Shown: positions 56,943 through 64,000 of the stretch, one piece after another
Layout: each line of letters begins with the position of its first letter
How positions within the stretch are numbered: position 1 is the first letter of the stretch
DNA from: Clostridiales bacterium
Lineage (GTDB): Bacteria > Bacillota > Clostridia > Christensenellales > Borkfalkiaceae
Direction: 5' to 3'
NCBI GenBank assembly: GCA_015069285.1
Contig: SVIX01000003.1
Coordinates: forward strand, 1 to 64,000
DNA length: 64,000 nt
Program-made: the position numbers and the translations under genes
Notes under the pieces: model-generated
Told to the model about the DNA's origin: nothing
Seen by the model: only the letters and a program-made list of their open reading frames with translations
Databases searched by the model: none

Positions 56943-57305
56943 ATGTTTATTTTATACGCATGGAACAACGAAAAATGGACGGAATTTTGTTCTTTCGCCG
57001 ATACGCGCGGTTACGCCGAGCAAGTAAAAACTGCCGTTACGCGTAAAAAAAGTTCGGCAAATGAAGAAATGAAAAATTCCGCAATCGTTATGGAAGGGTT
57101 TGTTTTTGGTAAGAAATTTTACGGCAAACAATACGGAAAGCTCGTTATGCGCGCCTTGCGCCATTTTGACGAGGTGGGCTTGTCCAACGATATACAATCT
57201 TCGTTGGAGGAACTTTTAGACGAAGGGTATACCAAATTCGCGCTCGTTGCCCCTAACGAGAGCATAGAAGAATATACGGAGGGCGGATTTGAAGTCCGTA
57301 TTTAA
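56943..57305 (+). CDS. Uncharacterised small soluble protein
   Basis: I do not recognise this 120-aa protein. It is soluble, with no signal peptide or membrane segment and a balanced charge. It opens MFILYAWNNEKWTEFCSFAD and ends LLDEGYTKFALVAPNESIEEYTEGGFEVRI. A perfect AAGGAGG precedes the start and the codon use matches its neighbours, so it is real. It lies 12 bp before a lipoprotein gene and may be co-transcribed with it. Confidence 0.65.
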   Translation: MFILYAWNNEKWTEFCSFADTRGYAEQVKTAVTRKKSSANEEMKNSAIVMEGFVFGKKFYGKQYGKLVMRALRHFDEVGLSNDIQSSLEELLDEGYTKFALVAPNESIEEYTEGGFEVRI

Positions 57306-57317
57306 AGGAAAGGTATT

Positions 57318-58469
57318 ATGAAAATAGTTAAAAAAATAAAAGCGTTGGTATGTCTTGTATGCGTAACCTTCGTATGCGCGCTTTTTCCTGCGTGCGATAT
57401 TCAGGAATTTTTCAATGAATTTTTGGGAGATTCCTCCTCGTCCTCGTCTGACCCTATGGACGTCGGCTCGTACGGCGGTGCGTTTACGGAAGAAGATATT
57501 TCCACCATTAAGAGTAGCGATTTAAGTATCCACTTCCCCGAACTCGGTAATAAATATACGGGGGATTGCACCCTGATTAAAGTGGGGGAAACGGAAATTT
57601 TGATAGACGCGGGTTCACGCAAAGGCTCGTCGGCTACGCTCGTACCCTATATAAGACAATTTTGTACGGACGGCGTGCTTGAATACGTGATTGCCACGCA
57701 CGCGCATCAAGACCATATTGCAGGGTTTATCGGCACGAATAGCGCAGACGGAATTTTTGAAAGTTTCGAATGTAAAACGATTATCGATTATCCTTTGAGT
57801 GACGCGACTTCGCAAGTCCGCGAGGACTACGAGGCCCTTCGCGACGCGGAAGTGGCGTCGGGAGCGAAACATTATACGGCGCTGGAATGTTGGAATAACG
57901 AGAACGGCGCGCAAAGAAGTTATACGCTTGCGGACGGGATTACGATGAATTTCCTGTATCAAAAATTTTACGAGGAAGAAACGAGCGACGAGAACGATTA
58001 TTCCGTTTGTATGTTGTTGACGGAAGGCGAAAACAATTATTTGTTTACGGGCGACCTTGAACACGAGGGCGAGCAGTCTTTGGTAGAGAGTAACGATTTG
58101 CCCAAATGCGTACTTTTCAAAGGCGGACATCACGGCAGTCCTACTTCGAACACGCAGGCGCTTTTGGAAAAAATCGACCCTGAAATCGTTTGCGTGTGTT
58201 GTTGTTGCGGTAGCGACGAATATACGGAAAACGTAGCGAATATGTTTCCTTCGCAAGCGTTCGTAGACCGCGTTGCGCCGTATACGGATAAGGTTTACGT
58301 AACGACTATCGTTTCGGATAACGAGGACGAATTTGAATCGATGAACGGGGATATCGTGGTCATGGTGAAGGACGGCGTCGTTTCCGTGCGGTGTTCTAAT
58401 AACGCAACGCTGTTTAAAGACACCGATTGGTTTAAAGAGAATCGAGTTTGTCCAAACGCTTGGAAGTAA
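57318..58469 (+). CDS. Metallo-beta-lactamase-fold lipoprotein (ComEC/Rec2-like hydrolase domain)
   Basis: This 383-aa protein starts with a lipoprotein signal (KKIKALVCLVCVTFVCALF then PAC, with C26 as the lipidated residue) and a Ser-rich linker (about residues 39-45). The MBL domain has the metal motif ATHAHQDHIAG (HxHxDH), LFTGDLEHEGE and KGGHHGS, as in the ComEC C-terminal and related secreted MBL hydrolases. The substrate is unknown; extracellular nucleic acid or phosphodiester cleavage is possible. It would be anchored on the outer face of the membrane. Confidence 0.87.
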   Translation: MKIVKKIKALVCLVCVTFVCALFPACDIQEFFNEFLGDSSSSSSDPMDVGSYGGAFTEEDISTIKSSDLSIHFPELGNKYTGDCTLIKVGETEILIDAGSRKGSSATLVPYIRQFCTDGVLEYVIATHAHQDHIAGFIGTNSADGIFESFECKTIIDYPLSDATSQVREDYEALRDAEVASGAKHYTALECWNNENGAQRSYTLADGITMNFLYQKFYEEETSDENDYSVCMLLTEGENNYLFTGDLEHEGEQSLVESNDLPKCVLFKGGHHGSPTSNTQALLEKIDPEIVCVCCCCGSDEYTENVANMFPSQAFVDRVAPYTDKVYVTTIVSDNEDEFESMNGDIVVMVKDGVVSVRCSNNATLFKDTDWFKENRVCPNAWK

Positions 58470-58519
58470 AAGCGTAGGGGCAGGTATGCGTTGAAATAAA
58501 AAAACGGGAGAAAAAAGCG

Positions 58520-59209
58520 GTGTTTTCAAGGACGGCGACCCTTCTCGGGAACGAGGCGATGGAAAAATTAAAAAATGCGCGCGTGGCGGTGTTCGGCGTC
58601 GGTGGCGTCGGTAGTTACGCCGTCGAGGCGTTGGCGCGGAGCGGAATCGGGACGCTTTATTTGATTGATAAAGACGTCGTGAGTACGAGCAATATAAACC
58701 GTCAAATTATCGCGTTGCAATCGACGGTGGGAAAATACAAAACGGAAGTCGCAAAGGCGCGGATTGCGGATATAAACCCCGCGTGCGTCGTATATACGCA
58801 TAATCTTTTCTTTTTACCCGATACGGCGGACGCATTCGATTTTTCCGCGTTCGATTATATTATCGACGCGATTGATACGGTAAGCGGTAAACTCGCGCTT
58901 ATTCAAAAAGCGAAAGAGAACGGCGTACCGATTATTTCGGCGATGGGCGCAGGGAATAAATTAGACCCGACGGCGTTTGAAGTGGCGGATATTTCTCAAA
59001 CGAGCGTATGCCCGTTGGCGAGAATTATGCGTAAGGAATTAAAAAAACGGGGAATAGACCGTTTAAAAGTGGTGTATTCCAAAGAAAGCCCAATCATAGT
59101 CGAACGACAAGAAGAGTCGGAAAAAAACGCGCCTTCGAGTATTGCGTTCGTACCGTCGGTGGCGGGATTGATTTTAGCGGGCGAAGTAATCAAAGATATT
59201 ATCAAGTAA
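58520..59209 (+). CDS. tcdA: tRNA threonylcarbamoyladenosine dehydratase
   Basis: This 229-aa E1-like (ThiF-family) enzyme cyclises t6A37 of tRNAs. It has the adenylation Rossmann motif VAVFGVGGVGSYAVEALARSGIG, the DKDVVSTSNINRQIIAL arginine region and IIDAIDTVSGKLALI. The conserved GAGNKLDPT and PSVAGLILAGEVIK segments fit TcdA rather than ThiF or MoeB. The start appears to be GTG with CGGGAG 11 bp upstream; MFSRTATLLGNEAM matches the family opening. Confidence 0.92.
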   Translation: MFSRTATLLGNEAMEKLKNARVAVFGVGGVGSYAVEALARSGIGTLYLIDKDVVSTSNINRQIIALQSTVGKYKTEVAKARIADINPACVVYTHNLFFLPDTADAFDFSAFDYIIDAIDTVSGKLALIQKAKENGVPIISAMGAGNKLDPTAFEVADISQTSVCPLARIMRKELKKRGIDRLKVVYSKESPIIVERQEESEKNAPSSIAFVPSVAGLILAGEVIKDIIK

Positions 59210-59224
59210 AGCAGAGCGAAAAGT

Positions 59225-59753
59225 ATGGATTTAAGTCGTTTTGATAAAAAGTTAAAAGAATATTGCGACAAAGAGCAGATAAGCGGAACGCTTAGAATAA
59301 CGGTAAAAGATAAGATAGTATACCAATCGCATTTTGGATATGCAAACGATGAAAGCAAAACGGGTTTTGACGAAAAATAGGATAATTATTTTTGAGAAAA
59401 ATACAACGTTGATTAAAGGCATAAAAGCTGATAATAATTACCAAGTGGAAGAGTATATTACGAAGGCGGAATTTGAAAAAGTATTTAAGGAGATACAAGA
59501 GTATGGTAGGAGTGGCAAAGTCAAGTCCGTATCGGGGAAGCGTTGATTTCATTGATAAACTCAATAAACAAGGTTATTCCCTTAAAGGAAAAAAATCAAG
59601 TTCTCTTGGTTAACCTCATTCGTTATTTTGAATGATTATCAATATGATTACGACAGGTGTGGACTGACGGATTATTTTGTTAAAACGGACGCGTACGACG
59701 GCGGTTTAACCGAACAACTTGCCCAAAGGGCAATTCAAATCATAAACGCATAA
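59225..59753 (+). pseudogene. Remnants of a beta-lactamase-family serine hydrolase
   Basis: 59225-59380 reads MDLSRFDKKLKEYCDKEQIS then GTLRITVKDKIVYQSHFGYA, the usual N-terminus of class C-like serine hydrolases, but it stops at 51 aa, before the catalytic SxxK. 59622-59753 ends with a frame VILNDYQYDYDRCGLTDYF running to INA-stop that could be the C-terminus of the same gene. The AT-rich stretch between has short frames I cannot identify. A strong terminator follows. The N-terminal assignment is good; the C-terminal link is tentative. Confidence 0.6.
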
Positions 59754-59760
59754 ACTGAAC

Positions 59761-59794
59761 GCAAAAACGGCTATTGAAAAATAGCCGTTTTTGC
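59761..59794. terminator. Terminator after the remnant gene
   Basis: GCAAAAACGGCTATT (59761-59775) and AATAGCCGTTTTTGC (59780-59794) are perfectly complementary around a GAAA loop. A false frame for the next gene starts inside it. Confidence 0.88.
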
Positions 59795-59842
59795 GTGCAG
59801 AGAAAAAATAGAACAAAAAAGAAAATTTTTTTCAAAAAACTA

Positions 59843-59871
59843 TTGAAGAAATTGGGAAATTATGTTACAAT
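59843..59871 (+). promoter_or_regulatory. Promoter of the surface protein-mscS unit
   Basis: TTGAAG (59843-59848) and TACAAT (59866-59871) with a 17-bp spacer, just after the terminator. Confidence 0.6.
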
Positions 59872-59926
59872 ATATATAATCACGGGGATAGCCAGCGTGA
59901 ACGATACGAAAAAGGAGGGAAAATAC

Positions 59927-61741
59927 TTGAAAGACGAGTTTTATACACCGAAAGAATATAATTCTACTTCCGAATATAAATACATCCCCCCCGAACCGTA
60001 TACAAAAAGGATAGAGGAAAACCAAACGGGGAACGAACAAGCCGACTTGGGTAAAGAGGTTACGACGACGCAAAAACCCTCCCTTAGGCAAAAACGGAGC
60101 GACGGGAAACTTTTGGACAAACTGTTCCAGTCCGTAAAGGGCGTTGCAACGGCGACGACTGTGGCAACGGTGGCTATCGTCGGTGCGACCGTCGTGGCGA
60201 CGACACCACCTACCGTCAAACTCAACGAGTTGTCCCTTGGTGGTGATTACGTAACCTACGAAATTACCGTGGACGGCTTGGAAAGCGAGGTGGATTATTC
60301 CATCGTCATAAGCACTTCCAACGCATCGGACGTTACGTTTGACGTGGACGAAGATGGCGTGTACAAAAATACGGTGGAGGGATTAAAGCCAGAGTGGGAA
60401 TACGTCATATCGTTCGTACAGACGGACGAGTACTTGGGTAGGATAAGCCATTTTGAAAAGCGTTTTCAAACGACCAAAGTGCAACCGCCCCAAACTCCAC
60501 CCGTAGAAGAACCGCGACCGCCTCAAACTCCACCCGTAGAAGAATCGCAACCGCCTCAAACCCCACCCGTAGAAGAACCGCAACCGCCCGCTCCGCAGTT
60601 GGCGGTGAGCCAAGTGGCGATAAGTGGTATCAACGAAGTCAAAATAGATTTTACGTACGAGCATTTTACCGAGGGGTGTAACGTAGCGTTCACCTTGGAC
60701 TACGGGAACGGTGTAAGCGAAACGACCTTGCCCCTTAGTGCGAGGGAATTGAAAAATGGTTACGCTTACGTGCGCGTATCGCAAAACGCGCAGGCTTTGA
60801 CGGTGATACCCGTGATTCACGAAGTGAACGAAAACGAACCGATTACTTGCGCGCCGTACGAGGCGAACGTACAAAACTCTTTCTCTACGGACGTGAAAGT
60901 GCGCTTGCAAACGGGCGAGAAACGGTTTTATCTCAAAGGCATAACGGGCAACGCTACGCACGTCAAAATCGTGAATGCGGAAACGGACGAGGAGTTGTAT
61001 TTTTACGAGTGTGACTGGACGATACCCTACGATTACGTGGCGAGCGTGTACGACGATTTGGAGAAAGGTATTTATAAAATCGCCTTAACGGACGAATACG
61101 GCGCGAGCGTATCCAACGAATACACGGTTGCCGTGGATGCGACGAACGTAGTGGAGTATGAGTATAATATACACTACGTAAACCCCGGTGAGGTGGGCGT
61201 AACCTACAACGACGACGGCACGGTGAATTTGTATATCAAAACGAATTTTGAAACGCAAGAAGAAACGTTGTATTATAGCGTGGACTTGAACGAACGCGCG
61301 TATAAATCACAGGATAGCGTTTTTGAGGCGACGGGACTTGTCGCCCAGACCTATACGTTGCAATACGACGTTTGTTACGACGTGGACGGGGTTACGTACG
61401 CGATTGCTAGCAATTTCCCGTCGGGTGCGATAAACGAGGCGTCGGTGGAAAGTTATATTTGGGCTACGGTTAGCGAAAATACGGTGAACGTTAGCGCAAG
61501 TGATACGTTTTTAGAGATTCTCAAGGAGGATTTTATCCGTCTCGTAAGTTCCACGGGCGAAGAAATCGTCGTTACGAGATCGGAAATAGAGGCTATTGAT
61601 TTTGCCGTAACCTTTACGCAACCGTTCGAGTACGTAGACTTGTATGCGACGTGCGCGTTGTACGAATATCAAATGGACGGCATTGCCGAACACGAAGGCG
61701 TGCTCGACAAAACTTGGCAAATAAGAATAGAAAAAACATAG
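59927..61741 (+). CDS. Membrane-anchored Ig/FN3-like protein with proline-rich linker
   Basis: This 604-aa protein is not one I recognise. The TTG at 59927 is chosen because AAAGGAGG lies 8 bp before it; an earlier TTG falls in a terminator. Residues 1-65 are polar. One membrane helix follows (about 70-92, VATATTVATVAIVGATVVAT). A beta-rich FN3-like domain comes next (about 95-185), then three tandem 11-aa repeats PPQTPPVEEP[RQ] (DNA 60482-60589) and several beta-sandwich-like segments to the end. It is probably anchored with its bulk outside the cell. It is 11 bp upstream of mscS. Confidence 0.68.
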   Translation: MKDEFYTPKEYNSTSEYKYIPPEPYTKRIEENQTGNEQADLGKEVTTTQKPSLRQKRSDGKLLDKLFQSVKGVATATTVATVAIVGATVVATTPPTVKLNELSLGGDYVTYEITVDGLESEVDYSIVISTSNASDVTFDVDEDGVYKNTVEGLKPEWEYVISFVQTDEYLGRISHFEKRFQTTKVQPPQTPPVEEPRPPQTPPVEESQPPQTPPVEEPQPPAPQLAVSQVAISGINEVKIDFTYEHFTEGCNVAFTLDYGNGVSETTLPLSARELKNGYAYVRVSQNAQALTVIPVIHEVNENEPITCAPYEANVQNSFSTDVKVRLQTGEKRFYLKGITGNATHVKIVNAETDEELYFYECDWTIPYDYVASVYDDLEKGIYKIALTDEYGASVSNEYTVAVDATNVVEYEYNIHYVNPGEVGVTYNDDGTVNLYIKTNFETQEETLYYSVDLNERAYKSQDSVFEATGLVAQTYTLQYDVCYDVDGVTYAIASNFPSGAINEASVESYIWATVSENTVNVSASDTFLEILKEDFIRLVSSTGEEIVVTRSEIEAIDFAVTFTQPFEYVDLYATCALYEYQMDGIAEHEGVLDKTWQIRIEKT

Positions 61742-61752
61742 GAGAAAGAAAA

Positions 61753-62796
61753 ATGGAAGGTAACGAAAGAAAGAAAAAAGTGTGGTTCATCGTAGAAATA
61801 ATCGTGTTATCGTTATTTCTCGCGCTGTTTATCGCATGTCTTGTGATACAGTTGTCCGCACCCGACGGGGCTTTGTCTAGGTGGATGAAAGAAAACGTTT
61901 GGGACATCAAAAAGACGGTGATTTCCTTAAAATCGCACGTGCCTACGCTTATCAACAGTTTGATTTATATCATTCTCGTGTACGCGGTATGCAAAGTTTT
62001 GCGTTTGATTTTTAGTGCGAAAATGCAAAAAAGTCCACGTTCCAAGACGATTTGTTCGCTCTTGGACGGGTTTGTGAAATACGCTTGCGCGATTGCGATT
62101 ATCATCTTAATTCTCAAAGCGTGCGGGGTAAACACGACGGCGTTGGTTGCGTCAATCGGTGTGTTGACGTTGGTCGTAGGTCTTGGCGCGCAACCGCTTA
62201 TTGCCGATATTATCGCAGGGATTTTCATTATTTTTGAAGACGAATATCACGTGGGCGAAATCGTGACGATAAACGACTTCCGCGGTACGGTTATGGAAAT
62301 CGGTATCCGTTCGACAAAACTTCTCGATGCCGCAGGCAATATCAAAATTATCAACAACAGCGCGATCGGCGACGTAATCAATTTGTCAAGGGAACTTTCT
62401 CTTGCTATCGTCGATTGCGATTTCCCTTACGACGTGCCCATCGAGTTTGTGGAAAATATCTTGCAAGAGAATTTTGAGAAGATTGCGGAAAACATTCCTC
62501 AAATCAAAGAAGGCCCGTACTATAAAGGCGTGTGTATGTATAAAGATTCCAACGTGACGATTAAAATCGTGGCGAAGTGCTTGGAGGAGGACCGTTTCCA
62601 AGTGGAACGCGACCTCAACCGCGAATACCGCAGAATTATCACGGAAAACGGCATTGATATTGCCTATCCGCAAGTGGTTGTCAATTATCCCTCTGAAAAG
62701 GCGATTAAAGTGACGAAGAAAGAAAAGCAGGCCGCAAAAGCGTTTTCGGAAGAGCAAGGAAAAATTTCTAAAAATATAGAAGAGCAACAATTATAA
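61753..62796 (+). CDS. mscS: Small-conductance mechanosensitive channel (MscS family)
   Basis: This 347-aa channel has two N-terminal membrane helices, then the MscS pore helix region (ALVASIGVLTLVVGLGAQPLIADIIAGIFIIFEDEYHVGEIVTI-type, about residues 130-175) and the cytoplasmic beta and alpha/beta domains (FRGTVMEIGIRSTKL, NNSAIGDVINLSR). It opens under hypo-osmotic tension. The ATG at 61753 follows AGGAGAAAG. The open frame above it overlaps the upstream gene. A terminator follows. Confidence 0.92.
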   Translation: MEGNERKKKVWFIVEIIVLSLFLALFIACLVIQLSAPDGALSRWMKENVWDIKKTVISLKSHVPTLINSLIYIILVYAVCKVLRLIFSAKMQKSPRSKTICSLLDGFVKYACAIAIIILILKACGVNTTALVASIGVLTLVVGLGAQPLIADIIAGIFIIFEDEYHVGEIVTINDFRGTVMEIGIRSTKLLDAAGNIKIINNSAIGDVINLSRELSLAIVDCDFPYDVPIEFVENILQENFEKIAENIPQIKEGPYYKGVCMYKDSNVTIKIVAKCLEEDRFQVERDLNREYRRIITENGIDIAYPQVVVNYPSEKAIKVTKKEKQAAKAFSEEQGKISKNIEEQQL

Positions 62797-62802
62797 TCGT
62801 GC

Positions 62803-62828
62803 GCCGACCGTTTTTACGGTCGGTTTTC
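62803..62828 (+). terminator. Terminator after mscS
   Basis: GCCGACCG and CGGTCGGT around a TTTTTA loop, followed by a short T run. Confidence 0.7.
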
Positions 62829-62857
62829 CGTTTGGAAAAGTTTGTATGGAGCAAGGT

Positions 62858-62966
62858 ATGAAAGTCGTTGTGGCGCGACCACCGCGACAAGAATAAGGCG
62901 TTTGGACGAAAGCGCGGAAATCATCGTTTTTGAGCGTTCGGGTTATATTTCCTACGCAAATTGTGG
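62858..62966 (+). pseudogene. Remnant of a CoA-disulfide reductase/NADH oxidase gene
   Basis: ATGAAAGTCGTTGTGGCG starts like this flavoprotein family (MKVVV), but the GG-V-AGG coding stretch is missing. A frame change follows, after which the text reads TTATRIRRLDESAEIIVFER then SGYISYANCG, the family's FAD-binding start and redox-active cysteine motif. It breaks off right after the cysteine. Only about 110 bp of a gene of roughly 1.3-1.7 kb remains. Confidence 0.75.
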
Positions 62967-63058
62967 TGATGGAAGATTATCCAAATCTTCGTTCGCCGAT
63001 GACGAAAATCGTGCTCACCCATTACGAAGCGAAAAAGGGTAGCGCACTACCCAATCAA

Positions 63059-63093
63059 CAAAAATCGGGTAAAAATCCGAAGAAGTTTACCCG
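63059..63093 (-). terminator. Terminator downstream of the tRNA-Leu fragment
   Basis: On the minus strand CGGGTAAA (63086-63093) pairs with TTTACCCG (63066-63073), then ATTTTT. It follows the CCA end of the tRNA fragment by a few bases, as a tRNA gene's own terminator would. Confidence 0.7.
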
Positions 63094-63098
63094 AAATT

Positions 63099-63153
63099 TG
63101 GTGCCGCTGGCCGGACTTGAACCGGCACGAACTCTCGTTCGAGGGATTTTAAG
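63099..63153 (-). tRNA. tRNA-Leu(UAA) 3' fragment, probable attachment site
   Basis: Read on the minus strand, CTTAAAATCCCT is an anticodon loop with UAA (63149-63151) and its 3' stem. The variable arm CTCGAACGAGAG, the T arm GCCGGTTCAAGTCCGGC and the acceptor half CAGCGGCACCA follow. The 5' half is absent: the bases upstream (CTTGC) do not pair with TCCCT. A tRNA cut at the anticodon loop with the 3' half kept is the classic footprint of tyrosine-integrase insertion. Confidence 0.8.
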
Positions 63154-63514
63154 GCAAGGACAGCAAATTTCAAGCAAATTTACGAGGCGGTAAAAAGTGC
63201 AAAAACGGGGCGATTTTGCACGAAAACTATATCAAAAAGCCCAAAAATATACAATCCGCGCGCAACCCTGATTTTGCTCAAAAATCACACTTTCCCCCGA
63301 TTTCCCCACGATAAAATCACGCTTTTTAAGAGCTTTTTTAGAAGTTTCTCAAAAAAGTGTGATTTTTATTACTGTTATCAATCGTTTTATATTTTTAAAT
63401 CAACCGTAATTCGGTTTGACCTGTTTTACAAAATAATATCATAAAGCGTATTTACAAATGTACCAAATTGGGGGCATCAGAAATGATAAAATTGCATTAA
63501 GACTCTTTAAGAAG
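63154..63514. other. Gene-free stretch inside the putative element edge
   Basis: No gene. AAAAATCACACTTT (63280-63293) and AAAGTGTGATTTTT (63354-63367) form a perfect 14-bp inverted repeat with a 60-bp T-rich centre. It could be a terminator or an element-end binding site. Base composition is visibly more AT-rich than to the left. Confidence 0.5.
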
Positions 63515-63543
63515 TTGCCTAATAAGCTCAAAAATGATATAAT
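63515..63543 (+). promoter_or_regulatory. Promoter of the WYL regulator
   Basis: TTGCCT (63515-63520) and TATAAT (63538-63543) with a 17-bp spacer. Confidence 0.65.
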
Positions 63544-63566
63544 AGAAAAAATGGAGCTTTATATCT

Positions 63567-64000
63567 ATGGCTGAAGAAAATAAAAAACTTGCATTATTGC
63601 GTATTTTACATATTTTAGAAAAGTATAGCGATGAGGCGCATCCTTTGACACAGGATGATATCGTAAACCGTTTGGAAAAGGATTACGGTATTGAGTTGGA
63701 GCGAAAGGCAGTTGCTCGTCAACTTTCTTTATTAAAAGAAGCGTACGATTATCCCGATTCGCCTATCGTTATTGAATCGGATAGAAGAAAGGGCACGTAT
63801 ATACAAGAGCGTGGCTTTGAAGATGCGGAACTCCGTATGCTGATAGACGGCGTGCTTTCCAGTAAATATATTACGGCTGGACACTCCAAACGTTTGATAG
63901 AAAAGCTTTGTGGGCTTTCTAATAAATACTTTCGTTCGCACGTGAAGAATATCTATTCGGTAAATGAATGGGAAAAGACGGATAACGTGGCGTTATTTTT
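63567..64000 (+). CDS. WYL-domain transcriptional regulator, 5' part
   Basis: The visible 144 residues begin MAEENKKLALLRILHILEKY and contain a winged helix (PLTQDDIVNRLEKDYGIELE, KAVARQLSLLKEAY) followed by the linker typical of WYL regulators (ELRMLIDGVLSSKYITAGHS, LIEKLCGLSNKYF). The WYL ligand domain itself lies beyond the window. GGAG stands 10 bp before the ATG. Such regulators often travel in mobile and defence islands, which fits its place beside the tRNA fragment. Confidence 0.8.
   Translation, partial: MAEENKKLALLRILHILEKYSDEAHPLTQDDIVNRLEKDYGIELERKAVARQLSLLKEAYDYPDSPIVIESDRRKGTYIQERGFEDAELRMLIDGVLSSKYITAGHSKRLIEKLCGLSNKYFRSHVKNIYSVNEWEKTDNVALF

Noticed and set aside
63099-63200. 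Group I intron in tRNA-Leu(UAA) rather than an attachment site
   Set aside because: The break is near the anticodon, as in cyanobacterial introns, but the base before the 3' part is not the intron-terminal G, no intron core is visible, and no 5' exon is seen within 800 bp.

Overview
The window looks like chromosome from a fermentative, spore-forming member of the Bacillota (class Clostridia), probably a gut lineage. The signs are a sigma-G gene, a T-box leader, rubrerythrin, pyruvate formate-lyase and glycyl-radical enzymes, the PyrD/PyrK type of dihydroorotate dehydrogenase, strong TTGACA/TATAAT promoters and AGGAGG ribosome sites. No rRNA, intact tRNA or CRISPR array is visible. The order or genus cannot be fixed from the sequence alone.

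Layout. 0.1-3.0 kb: a DUF1538 membrane protein and an aldose epimerase on the minus strand. 3.4-19.5 kb: branched-chain amino acid synthesis. ilvE has its own promoter; a leucine-type T-box then leads into leuA-ilvB-ilvN-ilvC-ilvD-[GH78]-leuC-leuD-leuB-[DUF815 ATPase]-ilvA, a complete route from threonine and pyruvate to Ile, Val and Leu interrupted by a rhamnosidase gene. 19.5-38.2 kb: mixed housekeeping genes (rubrerythrin, cardiolipin synthase, two TMEM164/YwaF-like membrane proteins, M18 aminopeptidase, MarR plus ABC exporter, lipase-like hydrolase, ClpB, YitT, ribosomal protein L9, DUF1540, orphan PTS IIC) separated by repeat arrays. 38.3-46.9 kb: a metallophosphoesterase, then the pyrimidine operon pyrB-pyrC-[GH43]-pyrF-pyrK-pyrD-pyrE behind a leader terminator, and trpS. 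46.9-48.2 kb: HU and sigma-G. 48.6-56.9 kb: an AraC regulator facing an activase and an unusually short glycyl-radical enzyme of unknown substrate; then gtrA and a pflA-thioredoxin-pfl operon in which PFL is split into a body gene lacking the glycyl domain and a separate 77-aa glycyl-radical domain gene. 56.9-62.8 kb: a metallo-beta-lactamase lipoprotein, tcdA, a surface-type protein and an MscS channel. 59.2-63.2 kb also holds gene remnants, ending in a tRNA-Leu(UAA) 3' fragment that looks like an attachment site. The last 0.85 kb, with a WYL regulator, would then be the start of an integrated element.

The most distinctive content lies between the genes. (1) Three 390-455 bp arrays of small hairpins each sit inside the loop of a terminator stem whose sequence is unique to that locus, always between convergent genes. 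(2) A 182-bp MITE-like palindrome and shorter derivatives occupy 5' leaders or intercistronic gaps; the two full copies lie just downstream of promoters. (3) A roughly 123-bp element with TAAAAYRCG ends abuts or overlaps stop codons and expands into mosaics at two sites. Two sugar hydrolase genes (GH78, GH43) are inserted into two unrelated biosynthetic operons.

All assignments come from reading translated sequence and motifs. No database search was run.
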